Shown here piece after piece: positions 9,943 through 21,240 of a stretch of 64,000 nucleotides of DNA. The position numbers were made by a program, and so were the translations under genes. Under the pieces are notes generated by a model that made no database searches, was not told the origin of the DNA, and saw only the letters and a list, made by a program, of their open reading frames with translations. This DNA is from Cavia porcellus (taxonomy: Eukaryota; Chordata; Mammalia; Rodentia; Caviidae): positions 189,218,982 to 189,282,981 of the forward strand of contig NW_026947484.1 of the NCBI RefSeq assembly GCF_034190915.1, written 5' to 3'. The stretch's first letter is position 1, and every line of letters starts with the position of its first letter.

Positions 9943-11231
9943 GTAAAGAAAGAAACCTTCAGAGGTGGTGCCTGTTTTGAAGAATTGGAGCTATAATTTT
10001 CTTCTTCTTTATGGATCTGCAAAAAGGGGGGTGGGAACCCATTTATATAATCTTAGGTGGGAAGACCTGGCTATCTAACCACGTGAAATGCCTTTTAGTG
10101 CTAAAATTCTAATCAGACTGAGAAATACAAGGTTATAACAAATTATGAATAACATATCAATTTAAATGAAAGATAATGAAAATATACACCTATACTTCTA
10201 TGGTAGCATAAATGTGGTCTAGCTTTTGGAAAGCAATCTGGGAATAAGAACTGTAACAGTGCTGATATTTTTGATTCCTAATCTCAGTCCTGGGATCTGT
10301 CCTAAAGTGGCATTTTGCAAAATGTTTTGCAGAACCTGAGGTCTTGATATACCCTAAGATAATGTTTTATAACTTTTTGGTTTGATGGATCTTACTGGTA
10401 TTCTGCTGAAGTCTATATTCCTTCTTAGAAAAAACATTTTAAATATATAAAATTAAGCACATGTGATTGCAAAGGGAGCAATTACATTAATAATCAAAAC
10501 TTAAAATTATGATGCGGTAATATATGTTTATTTACAGATGCATTAAATAATACAGTGGTGGATCTAACCATCATAGTGTTAAACCAATCATGTCTAATGA
10601 TATTTTAAGGGATCTGAAACAATAGCAATAAATGAAAAACTTTAATTTCTTTTGATAGAAAAGTCATATACTACTAGAATTACCAATATTCATAACTTTA
10701 AGAAATGGTAACTTTAATCAGAAGTTGATAAAAATAAAGGTATGATTTTTCCTATGAAGAATCCTAGTCTTTCAATAATGTTAAGTGAAATAAATCAAGA
10801 CATACAAGCTTATATGTTGCATGGTTTTCCCTGCTATGAGAAACCCAAAGTAAAAACAACTTAAAGAGCAAAAGAAAAGAGATAATAGGGAACAGAGATA
10901 GATTTATAAATGGGTATGAGACCAAGAGATGGAGGGAGAGAGGTGGGGCTGGGGAAGTAAAAAAAAGATGTGCTATGTACACGTACCCAACTATAATGAA
11001 TATAATCATTTGTTACTGTCAGCAAGGACTAAAAAAATTAAATAAAAAAGAGATAAGCAAAGAAATATAAGATTAAAATGGAAAAGAAAAAAAGAACCCT
11101 ATTCTCAGCCCTGCACAATGGCACACACCTGTAATCCCAGCTACTCTGCAGACTGAAGCAGGAAGATTGCAAGTTCAAGCTTTCCTGGGCAACTTAGAGA
11201 CTTAGCAATACCTTGTTTCAAGACTGGAAGG

Positions 11232-11266
<35 letters not shown>

Positions 11267-14200
11267 TAGGGGGGATATACCTTGGTGAGAAGACTCTGGG
11301 TCCACTTAGTACAAGGGGGGAGAAAAAAAACCTTTGCCATAGTGCAAATATGCAACACTCCACAGGCTCTAAGAGGTTCTACTTGGACGGTCCATTTGCT
11401 TTTCTCAAACTTGGAGAGAAGAAACTTATTGATAATACTCAGGTTAAACACACAGATGCTCTACCACTGAGCCACATCCCATTTTATTTTTTATTTAGAG
11501 CCAGGGCCTCGTTAAGCTGCCCAGGCTGGCCATGAACTTGTCATCCTCTAGCCTCAGCCTACTGAGTAGCTCAGATTACAGGTGGGGACCATCTCCTTCA
11601 GCTTGAGAATACTCTTAATATTTTAAAGAATTTGAAGAAACACCACCCTAAGGGAAAAACTGGAAAGAGAAAAAAAACTGTATGCAATAAATATGCTTAC
11701 AATAGTTCTTTATATGCAAGGCAAAACATGATGGTGACAACCTAAACGCTCAATAAAGCCGAATGCTGGGTAAAAAGGAATGCACTGGCTAGATTAAGTA
11801 CCATATTAATAGTAAAATCACAGTTATGGAAACTATCTCATGGGAAATACTTCAAATACAATGTAAGGTGAAAAATTCTTGTGGTATGCTATCATTACAA
11901 CTTTGTGTGGATGGCCTGGATAGAAATGAGGAATAATATAAAACCAGACTATTATGCTGAAGATAGCAGAATATCACCAGCCTGAGAGACACGGTAATAT
12001 AGCGGTGACTTGGTTCATGAACTTAATTCTTTCCACAATTCTGGTTGTAAGCCAAATTGGATAAGAACCAAATCAAATTCAATTGTTAGGTTCAGGGTTG
12101 AATATATATGAAATTAATAGGTTGACAGGACACTAACGTATAAATACTAGGTCTAAATAGGTGTCTGATTTTTATAGTCAAAAATGTTTACTAAACGTGT
12201 ACCACAGATGTTGTCTGGAGACATATGGGTAACTGGAGGCATGAGGATATGGCCCTTGTCCTCAAAATCGAGGAGAAAAACCCAGCTCAGGGATCCCACA
12301 TGTGGTAACAGGACTCTTCTGCTGACCAGTGCCACATGTCCTCTCTTGCTCCAGTGACTTTCTTTTCTTCCTACAGTATTCATTGGAACTTGGAATTTGC
12401 GAGACCGAGAACAACTCAGAAAAAGAAAAGCTGAAGCACAAGAAAAGCAAACTTCACAATGGGCATATGGGTATGGTATATCATTAGGGAACTAATATTT
12501 ATCCAGCATAGATTATGTGGTGAGTGGTGCAGCACTAACACGCTCCCTTTTGTCTTCGTACCAACCCTACGAATCAGGTGCTGTTATCCCTATTTTACAA
12601 AAAAGGGAACCTAATCTCCAATGAGTTAAGTCTCTTGTCTAAAACTACAAAAGTAAAGTTGTGGCAACAGAATTTCATCTTTGATTTCCTTTAATGTACC
12701 AGGCAACCAAATGATGTAGTGGAGATGCCTGGCGTGTGGTTACCCTGGTAATACCCGTGTAGACATACTAGCATCTTATTAAAAGGTTCATTGTAGAAGA
12801 GCTTTCTAATAGTGTTGTCCATGCTCACGAAGTATGATTTTCTCAGCTCACAATAACCCCCAAAATTCTGAGTGACAAATACTTGGGGAGTTCCTAGATC
12901 TACCACTATTGTCATCAATATAAACACAGGGATGGAGCACAAGAACAAATTATAAATTAGACAGCATCGTCTGCACCCATTTAGAATATGACTATGGCAA
13001 TAGGAGATCTGCTTATGTGGAGACAGGAAAAGGGAGCCCACAGCTGGCACCATGGATCCTGTGGCAGGATAGTTGTTTATTTTGGGAGGCTGTCCTGTGC
13101 ATTGTAGATGCCTAGTTTTCTGACTTCTGGAAACCAACAGCAGTAGCACCTCTTCCTTCACATCTCAATTGAGACAGCCAAAATAACTGCAGACATTGTT
13201 CAACGTCTTCCGGGTTGGGTTGGAGGAAAGGTGGGCAAATCACCCCCACTTGAGAACTATTCTGCAAAGCACTCTTTAAACTTTTAAAATATTTGTTATC
13301 CTTTTTGGAGATGGGCTTTCTGCGTTGCCAAGACTACTTTCACACCCCCAGAATCAAGAGAGCCTTCTACCTCAGTCATTCAAATACTGGGACTATGGGC
13401 AGGCATGGTGCCCACCGGCCTAAGAAAGGGCATTTTTCACTGCCCCTCAGAACAGGGCTGTCTGTTCTGTTACCACAGACGTTTTTGTAATGCCTATTAG
13501 TTCACACATGATTGGTAAAGAGGAAAATGATGTCAGTCCAGTATGGCAGTGGTGTTGGTTCACTTTCCTGGTCAAAAGGAGAACAGTGGGAACAGAATTA
13601 GAACCTTTTGTGGCAGAGTGAAGAGCCTCCTGCGCGGCCATTATGAAGGCAGGATCTCTTCGGCCTGCACTGGGCTCCCTCCCCAGAGAGGCGCACCAGC
13701 TCAGCAGAGCTCTCCTTGTGCTTCCTTACTGTTGTCCTCAGATTAATGGCTCAGTGCCCAGGTCTCAGTGGCCTGGAGTCTATAAGGACACTGTTGCTTT
13801 TCTACGTTTTCACTAGCCCCTGCCTGAGGCAGACTCTAGCAACGAGAGATTGCCTATTTAATGTTAATGTTAAAAGGTTGTACAGGTTTTGAGTAGTTTG
13901 TCCCACGTCTATTCCCTCATCCCTGTAACCACTGTTACTTTTTAGTGCATGACTTTGCAGAAGGTGAGATTTTTCAGGAACACGACCATGATTTTACAGC
14001 AGAAACTTCTGTACTTGGGTCCTCCTGAAGATTACCGTTAGCTCCCCCACTTTTATACCCATTAGGCAGCCTTCTGATCACTCCTGGGTTTCCCACAGAG
14101 TAGGAGTGGGTTTGTTTACCTTACCTTAATTTTCATCCTAAGCACACTGATATGTGACTTTGCACTTCTCATTTTTCATTTAAAAATGGGTCATTAGGTT

Positions 14201-16624
14201 TAGCTATCAGTCTTACTGAGCCTAGCCAGTGAACTCTGCCTCTAACAAACACAGCTAGCACCACTGAGCTGACAGCATTGATTCTCCAAGCTTACTGGCT
14301 GAGGGGACAAGGCTGAGAAATTCTCTGAAGTAGGTTGGCAGTTGGCTACTAAGACTTAGGCCCTTTTTTCAGCACAACACATATACATAATGAAACCTTC
14401 AGGGAGAGGCAGCATGGTGTAATAGAGGCAGATGGACTGGCCAGCTCAACTAGATATGAAGCCTGACTTCCTCACTTCCTCGTTGTTGACCCAGGGAAAA
14501 TTACTAAACTTTTCTGTGCCTCAGTTTTGTCATCTGCAAAATGGAGATAACAGTAACCACCTTGTAGGTTGGTGATAACAGAAGTTAGTTGCTGACAACA
14601 GTGCCAGGCACAGAGGGGGAGCCCTATAAATGTTTCTATATGAATATGAGACAACTAATTTTACTGTATCTGAATGACTCATCCATGGTAAGTTATATGT
14701 CATTCTTACAACTGCCACATAAAGTTGGGCAGACATTATTTACGACGTACTACATGTAGAAAAGCCAAGGCAGGGAGAAGTTAACGGACTTGCCCACAAT
14801 CAGAAGAGTACAGAACAAAGGTTAGGCCATGCCGATGCTTTTCTATTGTTTTGAAAACTACCAGGAAAGATGTGATCATTGTATTACTCAGATCTCCTTA
14901 GAAAGATACCTATACAACAAGTTGTTTAATAATTAATATCCAAGGGAAAATAAGCATTTCTTGAAGAATTTAGATATATCTTTTTTTTGTGTGCCAGGGA
15001 TCGAACTCACCACCTCGTGTTGCCACACAGGCACTTATGCCCCTGAGCTGAGCCCCGGCCAAGATATATCTGTTTTTAAAAAAACAAAACAAAACAAACT
15101 GACAGAGCTTTCTAGTTTGTCTTGTTACATTTGTTACTTGGAGCAACAGTTCAAAATGTTGAGGAGCTAAAACATCATCTTCAAATTGGTTTTTTCTTCT
15201 GTAGGATTTTTACTATTTAATATTTTTGTTGAATGGTATAAAATATAACAATATAAATGTTGATATAATATTTATATTATTTAATGTTAATTTATAGTAT
15301 GTATTTTACATATTTCTTTTTATCCATTTGTTTTGGTGATGCTGAAGATTGACTCCATTGAGCTACATCCCCAGCCCTTTTTCATTGTTTAAAAATCTAA
15401 GAGCTGGGCTGGGGATTTAGCTCAGCAGCATAAGTGCCTGCCTTGCAAGTGCGTGGTCGTGAGTTTAATCCCTGGTACTGATTAAAAAAAAAAATTAAAA
15501 AAAAAATCTAAGAGCTAGACTCAAACTTGTGATCTTCCTGCCTAAGCCTCCCAGAGTTCTGAGATTACAGACATGAACCATCACAATATATAAATGATCT
15601 TAACTTCAAATAGTTTTAGTGAAGTAATCTTTAAAAAATTTTTTATTATGAAAAGTTTCAAACATTCACAGATGTAGAACAATATAGATATTTTTTAAAA
15701 CTGTATGAAATTATGAGCACTACAAAGATATAACAATCTGTGGTTTTATCTCCAAAGAATGTTTAGTTTAGTAAAAGAAATACGGCGTCTCCAGAAACCA
15801 CCACAGTATGAGGCAGCCTTAAATCATGGTACAATAAATCCTATAGGACAGGAATAGTGAACCTTTTAGAGATGAGTGCCCACAATGCAACTCAAAACCC
15901 ATTTATTTATCTCAAAGTGTCAATGCCTCAATTCAACCTGAATATAGATTCTGGTTTAGAAAAGACAACTCATACCTTAACATCTTTTGTCTTAAAAGAA
16001 CAATAACACGCATGCCATAGGTTTGCCACGACTGCTGTAGGAGTATAAGCAAAGAGAGCATTTCAGTCTCGTGGTCTGTTAGAGAAGGCTTCATGGGTAG
16101 CATGGAACAGAATTTCAATAGGTTTAGAAAAATGATGAAATGCTTATTTATAGTAACTTCTCCCCCTTCCCAGCCCATCTGTATTAGCCATCTGTATTTG
16201 GTTATATTCTCAGTGCCTACCAATTTGTCATTGGCTGCAATCTGTATGTATCTTATCTCATCTTTTGGATTTTTAATCTATTAATTAGGTATAATAGGGC
16301 CACTCATGCCTTTCTACCAGCTTCATAACCTCAAGAAATATTTTTTATGCAGCTTTTGACCCAGCTGACAGTACACCTCATTTGATATATGCTAGAGTTA
16401 CTTAATATTCCTTAAAGGAGATGCTGTTCAGGAAATCAAGCCATATATACCACCCACCTGCAGCCTGCACAGAGGACCTATGCCTACAATGCAGAACTAG
16501 AAACTCAGCTGGATCAACTTACCCGGGGGTAGTGGGGCTACCTCACTAAACTCAAAGAGATGGTATCTCTTAATTCATGAAGGAATTATACATTTACCAT
16601 AACCAAACTTTAAAGGTAAGCTGT

Positions 16625-16679
<55 letters not shown>

Positions 16680-19600
16680 ACACACATACACACACACACA
16701 CACACCCCTAATACAAGTGTCAAAGTCAAAAAGTCTTGGAGGAACATTTCCTCTCCAAACAATTGAAAACGTCTAGCACAAATAAGGAAATTGAAGCCCC
16801 TGGAGATTAAGAAACTTGTTCAAGGTGGTATAACAAAGTAGTGAGGTCTTGGAACCGTTACTTAAAGTACTTATTTGAATTCTGTAACCCTGCTGCTGAC
16901 ACTAATTCTGGTTTCTCTGCAGAGAACAGAAAAAATGCAAGAGGCAGAACACAAGAAAAAGAAATCAGAGAGGCCGGAAGAGGCAACAAAATGCAGAACC
17001 AAAGATAAAGCCTCAGTCACAAATAGCAGAGGAAATGATGGAGATAGCACTGGTACCTACAGAGAAAGAAAATGAGCCACCTGGAGGAGCAGCTGAAGCC
17101 TCTGCTTTGGTAATTTCCTCCCAAAACACTGTGCCTGAGGAACACTCTTCTAAACTGTCTCAGGAAAGCATTATACACCAGGAAGATTCTTCTGAGTACC
17201 AAGAAACAGTGGCACAAAACCATTGCCAATATATGGCCGAACCTGAAGACCTTGCTCCTGAAGTGTGCCAAGAGATATCTGCACTTCAAGACTATTCTTC
17301 CAAAGTATGTGAAGACGTGGCTCAGCCTGGAGTCCTTGTTCCTAAAACATGCCAAGAAATAGCTGTGATTCAAGCTCATCCTTTCAAAATATGGCAAGAT
17401 ACAGTTCAGTCTGAAGTCCTTGTTCCCAAAATGTGTCAAGAAACAGCGGTTCCTAAAGCTCCTTATTCTACAACCTATGAAGCTGTCACTGACCAGGAAA
17501 GATGCACCCCTGAAGCATCCCTCCCACTCAGTGTGCCTAAAGAGGACGTAGACCCAGACCCGGCTGGACCAGAGAAACCCACTTTGGAACAAGATCAAGC
17601 TGAGCCAGGAGGCTTCTTTCTCCAAACACAAGAAATAGCTCTGCCTAAAGACCTTTCTTCAAAAACATATCAAGAAACAATTGAGCCCAAATACTTTTCT
17701 CATGAAACATATGAAGAAATGAGTGTGCCTCACAATCCCGCTCATAAAAAAACCCAAGAAACACCCCAGCCTGAAGAATATTCACCTGAAATAAACCAAG
17801 AAACACCTGAGCCTGAAGACTATTCCCTAGAAACCTACCAAGGAACACAGGGGCCTGAAGACCTCTCGACTAAGACATACAACAATGAGAATGTACCTGA
17901 AGAACACCTTCCAGAAGCATACCAAGAAACAGGCAAACCCCAAGACCAGGATCTGAAAGCACATGGAGAAGATGCTAAGGATGTTTGTACTCTTCCTCAA
18001 GGTAGGGGCCATGTATAGTAACAACATAGGCACATCTCACTCAGAGTAGTCATGTACACTTTTAAACAATGCTCAGTTATTTCGATAGGTACTGTGACTA
18101 TCATTAGGTCTTTTCAAGTAAAAAAAGAATGCTTTTCATGCAACTAAAGTTTATCTTGGCAAATCTCAAAGAATTAAAAGAAAATAATTGAAAACGCAAG
18201 TACTGCCTAGTATAAAACACATAGTGAGAGGCTATCACCAGTGAAATGAATTCAATATATGATGATATGAGCACAATTATTTTAAAACGCAATTAAATCT
18301 AGATTAACAAGAAAACTAGATGAATGAAATTTTTCCAGGGAGTTTGATTTTCCTGATAAAGGTAGGTGAATTCATAGTGCAAAGTACTGATGGAGGCACA
18401 AAGGTATAAAATGTGGTCCTGTGAATGGGGGACCTCGTTTTGGTAGATTTTATCAACTGTACCAAAACCCACTTTCAGATTTGTTTCCGAAAATCTTTTT
18501 CTTCAGCAAAGGTGCTTTTTTGTTTTGTTTTAATTTTGAGGCAGGGTCTCACTAAATTGCCCAGGCTGTGCTCAAACTCGAGATCCTTCTTCTGCCTCCC
18601 AGAGTGCTGGAATTACAGGCAAGTGACACCTCACTTGGCTTTGACACACTACTTAAAAGAAAAATAATGTGATCTTTTTCTTTCTTTCCCCGTCCCTCTT
18701 TTTCTTGGTGTTTTGACAGTCTCCTCCCTATGTATTCCAGATGGGTTCAAACTCATGGTGAGCCACCATGCCCAGCCGTCTATTCCACCTGCCCCAGGGA
18801 CATCAGTCTGAGTCCCTTGAATGATACTATAGACAGTTAAGGCCTGGGCTGAGGGCTGGAAGTTTAAGCTCAGTTGCAGCGCACTCGCCTGGCATGCATG
18901 ATCTCTAGCATTAATAAAAACACACAAAAACAAAAAGCAGTTCAATCTCCCAGGTATTTATCCCTAGGAAGTTGTTCTCTGAAGAAATCCCTTTGAGTAG
19001 CTTGTTTGTTTTTTCTGCCAAAAAATGAGGGCAACAAAAATATAGTGTTAATTGGTGCCTGCTTTTGAGGAACTATTTAAAAGGAATTTTTAAAAAGATG
19101 TATACAACTCTCCTTGCATTGGTAGAAGTGCCCTACTGGAGGAGTCTTACCTAATCATTTAAACCTGGAAATGCCAATATGGGAAAGTATTTAATGCTCA
19201 TTATAGTTTTGGTTTTGTGCTACCAAACAAATTGGACTATTCTTTTGCTGATTATAAAAGTGTGTGTTTATTACAATAAATTCATACAAGTGAATAGAAA
19301 GAATCTATCTCCTGTCTCCAATCCCCAAGGTTAAGATTGTTGCTTTAAAAAAAAATGTAGTGCAATAATTCTTTAACTTTTTTCCATTTTATGTATTACA
19401 GCCATCTTTAGGATGTTTTTTGTAATAATTGCAAAATATTGTGCTGTATGAATGTATAATAATTTATTCAATCACCTAGATTATTGTCAAATTTTACTTT
19501 TACAACAATGTTCAGTGAACATCATTGGAATAAAATTTATTTAGTACTTCCTATGTGCCAGAGGTTGCATTAAATATTTTACATTATTTTAATGTTTTGT

Positions 19601-19996
19601 TGATTTTTTTTTGAGACAGGGTCTCGTTATGCAGTTTAGGCTGGCCCTCAACTCACTGTGTACCCCAGGCTGGCTTCAAGGCTGAGGGTGTAGCTGGGTG
19701 GTAGAGTAACTGCCTATAGTAGACCTCAGCCCCTGGGTTCGATCCCTAGTATTGCAATAAAACAAAAAATAAATAACACTCTCACCTACTTGAAATTTGT
19801 ATTTATGGCTGATATCCCTCCTTCCTGGATAGTCAATTGTCCCAATATCACTTATTGAGTCTACTTTTGTATTTTACTTGATTTTACAGAAATGAACGAA
19901 AAACCCCAAGTAGAAGAACCAGAAGTACCAGCAATTCCACATGCTCCTCAAGAGACTGGTCCAGAAAATGATGTGTATAACTATGTTTTGTTTTAA
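9864..19996 (+). CDS. HEMGN: HEMGN (hemogen / EDAG), complete four-exon coding region
   Basis: The coding sequence joins 9864-9942, 12377-12470, 16923-18001 and 19890-19996 (1359 nt, 452 residues). All introns are GT-AG and the frame is kept across phases 1, 2 and 1. The product matches hemogen: an N-terminus [10 protein letters not shown], a basic nuclear-targeting stretch ([10 protein letters not shown], then [12 protein letters not shown]), a long acidic region of ~14-residue repeats, and the conserved C-terminus [10 protein letters not shown]. Human HEMGN is 484 residues, so this form is shorter, apparently by repeat contraction. Known role: nuclear protein of blood-forming tissue that supports erythroid differentiation and survival and acts with GATA1 and p300. 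GATA and CACCC motifs just upstream fit erythroid control. TRMO follows about 5 kb downstream on the same strand, as in human. The identification is recognition of the family; no alignment was run. Confidence 0.96.
10760..11085 (+). mobile_element. L1 3' end fragment
   Basis: ATGTTAAGTGAAATAAATCA is the L1 ORF2 end, followed by the L1 3' UTR with purine-rich sequence and an A-rich tail. Confidence 0.65.
11105..11225 (+). mobile_element. B1-type SINE (older, B1-dID-like left part)
   Basis: CACACCTGTAATCCCAGCTA through CTGGGCAACTTAGAGACTTA. Confidence 0.7.
11234..11264. repeat. (GA)n microsatellite
   Basis: About 15 uninterrupted AG units at the tail of a SINE. Confidence 0.95.
11425..11600 (-). 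mobile_element. B1-dID-type dimeric SINE
   Basis: An ID-like part (GCTCTACCACTGAGCCACAT) joined to a minus-strand B1-like part (AGCTGCCCAGGCTGGCCATG). Confidence 0.65.
12377..12470 (+). CDS. HEMGN: HEMGN coding exon 2
   Basis: The acceptor is TTCCTACAG at 12376. The exon reads [20 protein letters not shown] and continues to SQWAYG. It carries the conserved I-G-T-W core and the first basic cluster of the bipartite nuclear signal. The donor is TATGG|GTATGG. The exon ends after two bases of a Gly codon completed by exon 3. Confidence 0.94.
12510..12680 (+). repeat. MIR SINE
   Basis: GGTGCTGTTATCCCTATTTT and ACAAAAAAGGGAACCTAATC are MIR core-like. Confidence 0.6.
13060..13262 (-). mobile_element. 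MER5A-like hAT DNA transposon remnant
   Basis: GGAGGCTGTCCTGTGCATTG is the reverse complement of the MER5 body, and CTTGAGAACTATTCTG corresponds to the degraded terminal CAGTGGTTCTCAA. Confidence 0.6.
13303..13420 (-). mobile_element. Diverged B1-type SINE fragment
   Basis: GAGATGGGCTTTCTGCGTTG through TACTGGGACTATGGGCAGGC; weak. Confidence 0.4.
14395..14645 (+). repeat. Nearly complete MIR SINE
   Basis: GGCAGCATGGTGTAATAGAG, TGTGCCTCAGTTTTGTCATC and ACAGTGCCAGGCACAG are 5', core and 3' segments of MIR in order. Confidence 0.75.
14680..14830 (+). repeat. MIR-like SINE fragment
   Basis: AGAAGTTAACGGACTTGCCC and CACAATCAGAAGAGTACAGA resemble a MIR 3' part. Confidence 0.5.
14982..15060 (-). 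mobile_element. ID-type SINE with target-site duplication
   Basis: CCAGGGATCGAACTCACCAC through GAGCTGAGCCCCGGCC, flanked by AGATATATCT at 14972-14981 and 15062-15071. Confidence 0.85.
15330..15590 (-). mobile_element. Old B1-dID SINE interrupted by an ID insertion
   Basis: The ID-like part (15330-15400) and the B1-like part (15517-15590) are on the minus strand and are split by the + strand ID at 15405-15506. Confidence 0.7.
15405..15506 (+). mobile_element. ID-type SINE nested in B1-dID
   Basis: GGGCTGGGGATTTAGCTCAG with an intact A-box-like core, A-rich tail, and flanking AAAAATCTAAGAGCT on both sides. Confidence 0.92.
15849..16034. mobile_element. Short hAT-type MITE (186 bp)
   Basis: It begins CAGGAATAGTGAACC and its other end read inward begins CAGTCGTGGCAAACC, which are imperfect inverted termini. 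The flanks CTATAGGA (15841-15848) and CTGTAGGA (16035-16042) form an 8-bp duplication with one mismatch, as expected for hAT elements. It has no coding capacity. Confidence 0.6.
16627..16706. repeat. (CA)n microsatellite
   Basis: About 40 CA units with two TACA interruptions, about 215 bp before HEMGN exon 3. Confidence 0.97.
16923..18001 (+). CDS. HEMGN: HEMGN coding exon 3 (basic stretch and acidic repeats)
   Basis: The acceptor CTCTGCAG ends at 16922. The exon opens with [20 protein letters not shown], a strongly basic nuclear-signal segment, then becomes acidic. From about 17200 on it is an array of ~14-residue (42-bp) units of the form E-D/E-x-S-x-x-x-Y/C-Q-E-x-x-x-P. The last units are regular: [56 protein letters not shown]. 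The donor is CCTCAAG|GTAGGG. A 204-codon open frame on the other strand (17017-17631) is a shadow of this repeat composition. Confidence 0.95.
18530..18640 (-). mobile_element. B1-type SINE
   Basis: TTTGAGGCAGGGTCTCACTA through GCTGGAATTACAGGCAAGTG. Confidence 0.75.
18690..18930. mobile_element. Diverged B1-like (-) and ID-like (+) fragments
   Basis: 18690-18780 ends with GTGAGCCACCATGCCCAGCC; 18830-18930 carries GGAAGTTTAAGCTCAGTTGC and an A-rich tail. Confidence 0.5.
19605..19780. mobile_element. B1-type (-) fragment followed by an ID-type SINE (+)
   Basis: TTTGAGACAGGGTCTCGTTA at 19610, then GGCTGAGGGTGTAGCTGGGT to a GTTCGATCCC B-box-like site and A-rich tail. Confidence 0.7.
19890..19996 (+). 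CDS. HEMGN: HEMGN coding exon 4 and stop
   Basis: The acceptor is TTTTACAG at 19889. The exon codes for [20 protein letters not shown] and then the conserved C-terminal [10 protein letters not shown], followed by TAA at 19994. The C-terminus is nearly the same as in human, which confirms the last exon. Confidence 0.95.
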
Positions 19997-20087
19997 CAAT
20001 GTTCAACCACAAAGTTGTAATCCAGTGGAATATACATCTTAACATTTTGTGTGTGTTATTCTCACAGTATTGTAGAAACACCTGTAT

Positions 20088-20242
20088 TTTTTTTTTTTTT
20101 TTTGAGACAGGGTCCTGCTCTGTAGTTCAGGCTGGCCTTGAGCTCACTTTTGTAGCCCAGGCTGGTCTCGAACTCACAATGATTCTCCTGCCTCAGCCTC
20201 CCACATGCTGGGATTACAGGTGTGAGCAACCACGCCTGGCTC
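20088..20242 (-). mobile_element. B1-type SINE in the HEMGN 3' UTR
   Basis: A full minus-strand B1 with internal duplication. The flanks GAAACACCTGTA (20075) and GAAATACCTGTA (20243) are its target-site duplication. Confidence 0.92.
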
Positions 20243-20345
20243 GAAATACCTGTAATTTTCATTAATAATTTAACTTAGTCCTTTTTCCTTTTACAGAACG
20301 TATTTGAGGGGACTAACATTTTTGAAAGCTCTAAAATAGATAATA

Positions 20346-20348
<3 letters not shown>

Positions 20349-20378
<30 letters not shown>
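20349..20378. repeat. (GT)n microsatellite
   Basis: About 15 TG units in the HEMGN 3' region. Confidence 0.95.
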
Positions 20379-20380
<2 letters not shown>

Positions 20381-20715
20381 TGAGTGTGTACATACATGTA
20401 TATGGAGGGTGAAGGGAAGAGACAAGGGAAAGGGGAAAGTTGAATAATTTTGTCATTTATTTAATTTTTAAGAGAAAAAAGTGGTTACATTTTGGAAGTG
20501 TATAGTTTTCTTATCAACCTAATTACTGATATAACAGTAACAACATTTTATTCATGCTTTCTTTGGTTCTTTTAGCTAAATTAAATAATTTTTATTCTGA
20601 GGCTTCTTAAAAGATATTTTGGAATGATGAATGTAATTTACTTTTCATATGTGAATTTGGATTTTCTATTTTTTACTTTTTAAATATTGTATTTGTGCAA
20701 AATGTACATTAAACT

Positions 20716-20800
20716 GGGCTGGGGATTTAGTTCAGTGGCATAAGCACCTGCCTTGCAAGTGCATGGTTGTGAGTTTGATCCCTGGGGTCAAACAAAAGAG
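20716..20800 (+). mobile_element. ID-type SINE
   Basis: GGGCTGGGGATTTAGTTCAG through GAGTTTGATCCCTGGGGTC. Flanking AATGTACATTAAACT repeats look like its target-site duplication. Confidence 0.88.
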
Positions 20801-21124
20801 GAAAATGTACATTAAACTATTATGATGTGCTTAACTCTGTGGATACCATCATAAAAATATGGGGGTCAAATATGGCAAACTGTCCTTGCTTATTGGGGGT
20901 CACTGTAGTTTCATGGGGAAATAAAACAACAGAAAACCAATAATTTCAAAGGAAACTAGTAAGCATTAGTGCCATGTAAATAGTGAGTATAACAAAGGAA
21001 GCACTCACTGTTGCTAGAAAGGAGGCCTGAAATACTGGGAGGATTCACATAAGTGGGAACAAGAGCATTACTGTATGCGGACTAGAGATGTGTGAGTTCA
21101 AGGTGTGCACAAAAAAACTGCACG

Positions 21125-21240
21125 TAGGCCTTGGGGTTTAGCTCAGTGTTGTAAGTGCCTGCTTGGCAAACGTGAGGTTGTGAGTTTGATCCCAAGCACC
21201 AAAACAAAACAAAACAAAACAAACAAAAAAAAAAAGAACC
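21125..21240 (+). mobile_element. ID-type SINE
   Basis: CCTTGGGGTTTAGCTCAGTG through a GTTTGATCCC site and a long A-rich tail. Confidence 0.8.

Larger units (their letters stand above)
9943..12376 (+). other. HEMGN: HEMGN intron 1
   Basis: Consensus GT-AG ends. Contents: AT-rich unique sequence to ~10740, an L1 tail, SINEs and a (GA)n run to ~11600, then unique sequence. Confidence 0.9.
12471..16922 (+). other. HEMGN: HEMGN intron 2
   Basis: Consensus GT-AG ends. It contains MIRs, a MER5A-like element, ID and B1-dID SINEs, an hAT-type MITE and a long (CA)n run. The rest (~13420-14390 and 16040-16620) shows nothing recognisable. Confidence 0.9.
18002..19889 (+). other. HEMGN: HEMGN intron 3
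   Basis: Consensus GT-AG ends. It holds three B1-type pieces and two ID-like pieces; 18010-18520 and 18930-19600 show nothing recognisable. Confidence 0.9.

Noticed and set aside
12691..13161. 156-codon minus-strand open frame in HEMGN intron 2
   Set aside because: Part of it is the MER5A-like transposon body and the rest shows no family resemblance.
16627..16706. CRISPR-like array
   Set aside because: Simple (CA)n repeat in a mammalian intron; no repeat-spacer structure anywhere in the window.
17017..17631. 204-codon open frame antisense to HEMGN exon 3
   Set aside because: It mirrors the codon bias of the acidic repeat array on the + strand and resembles no family.
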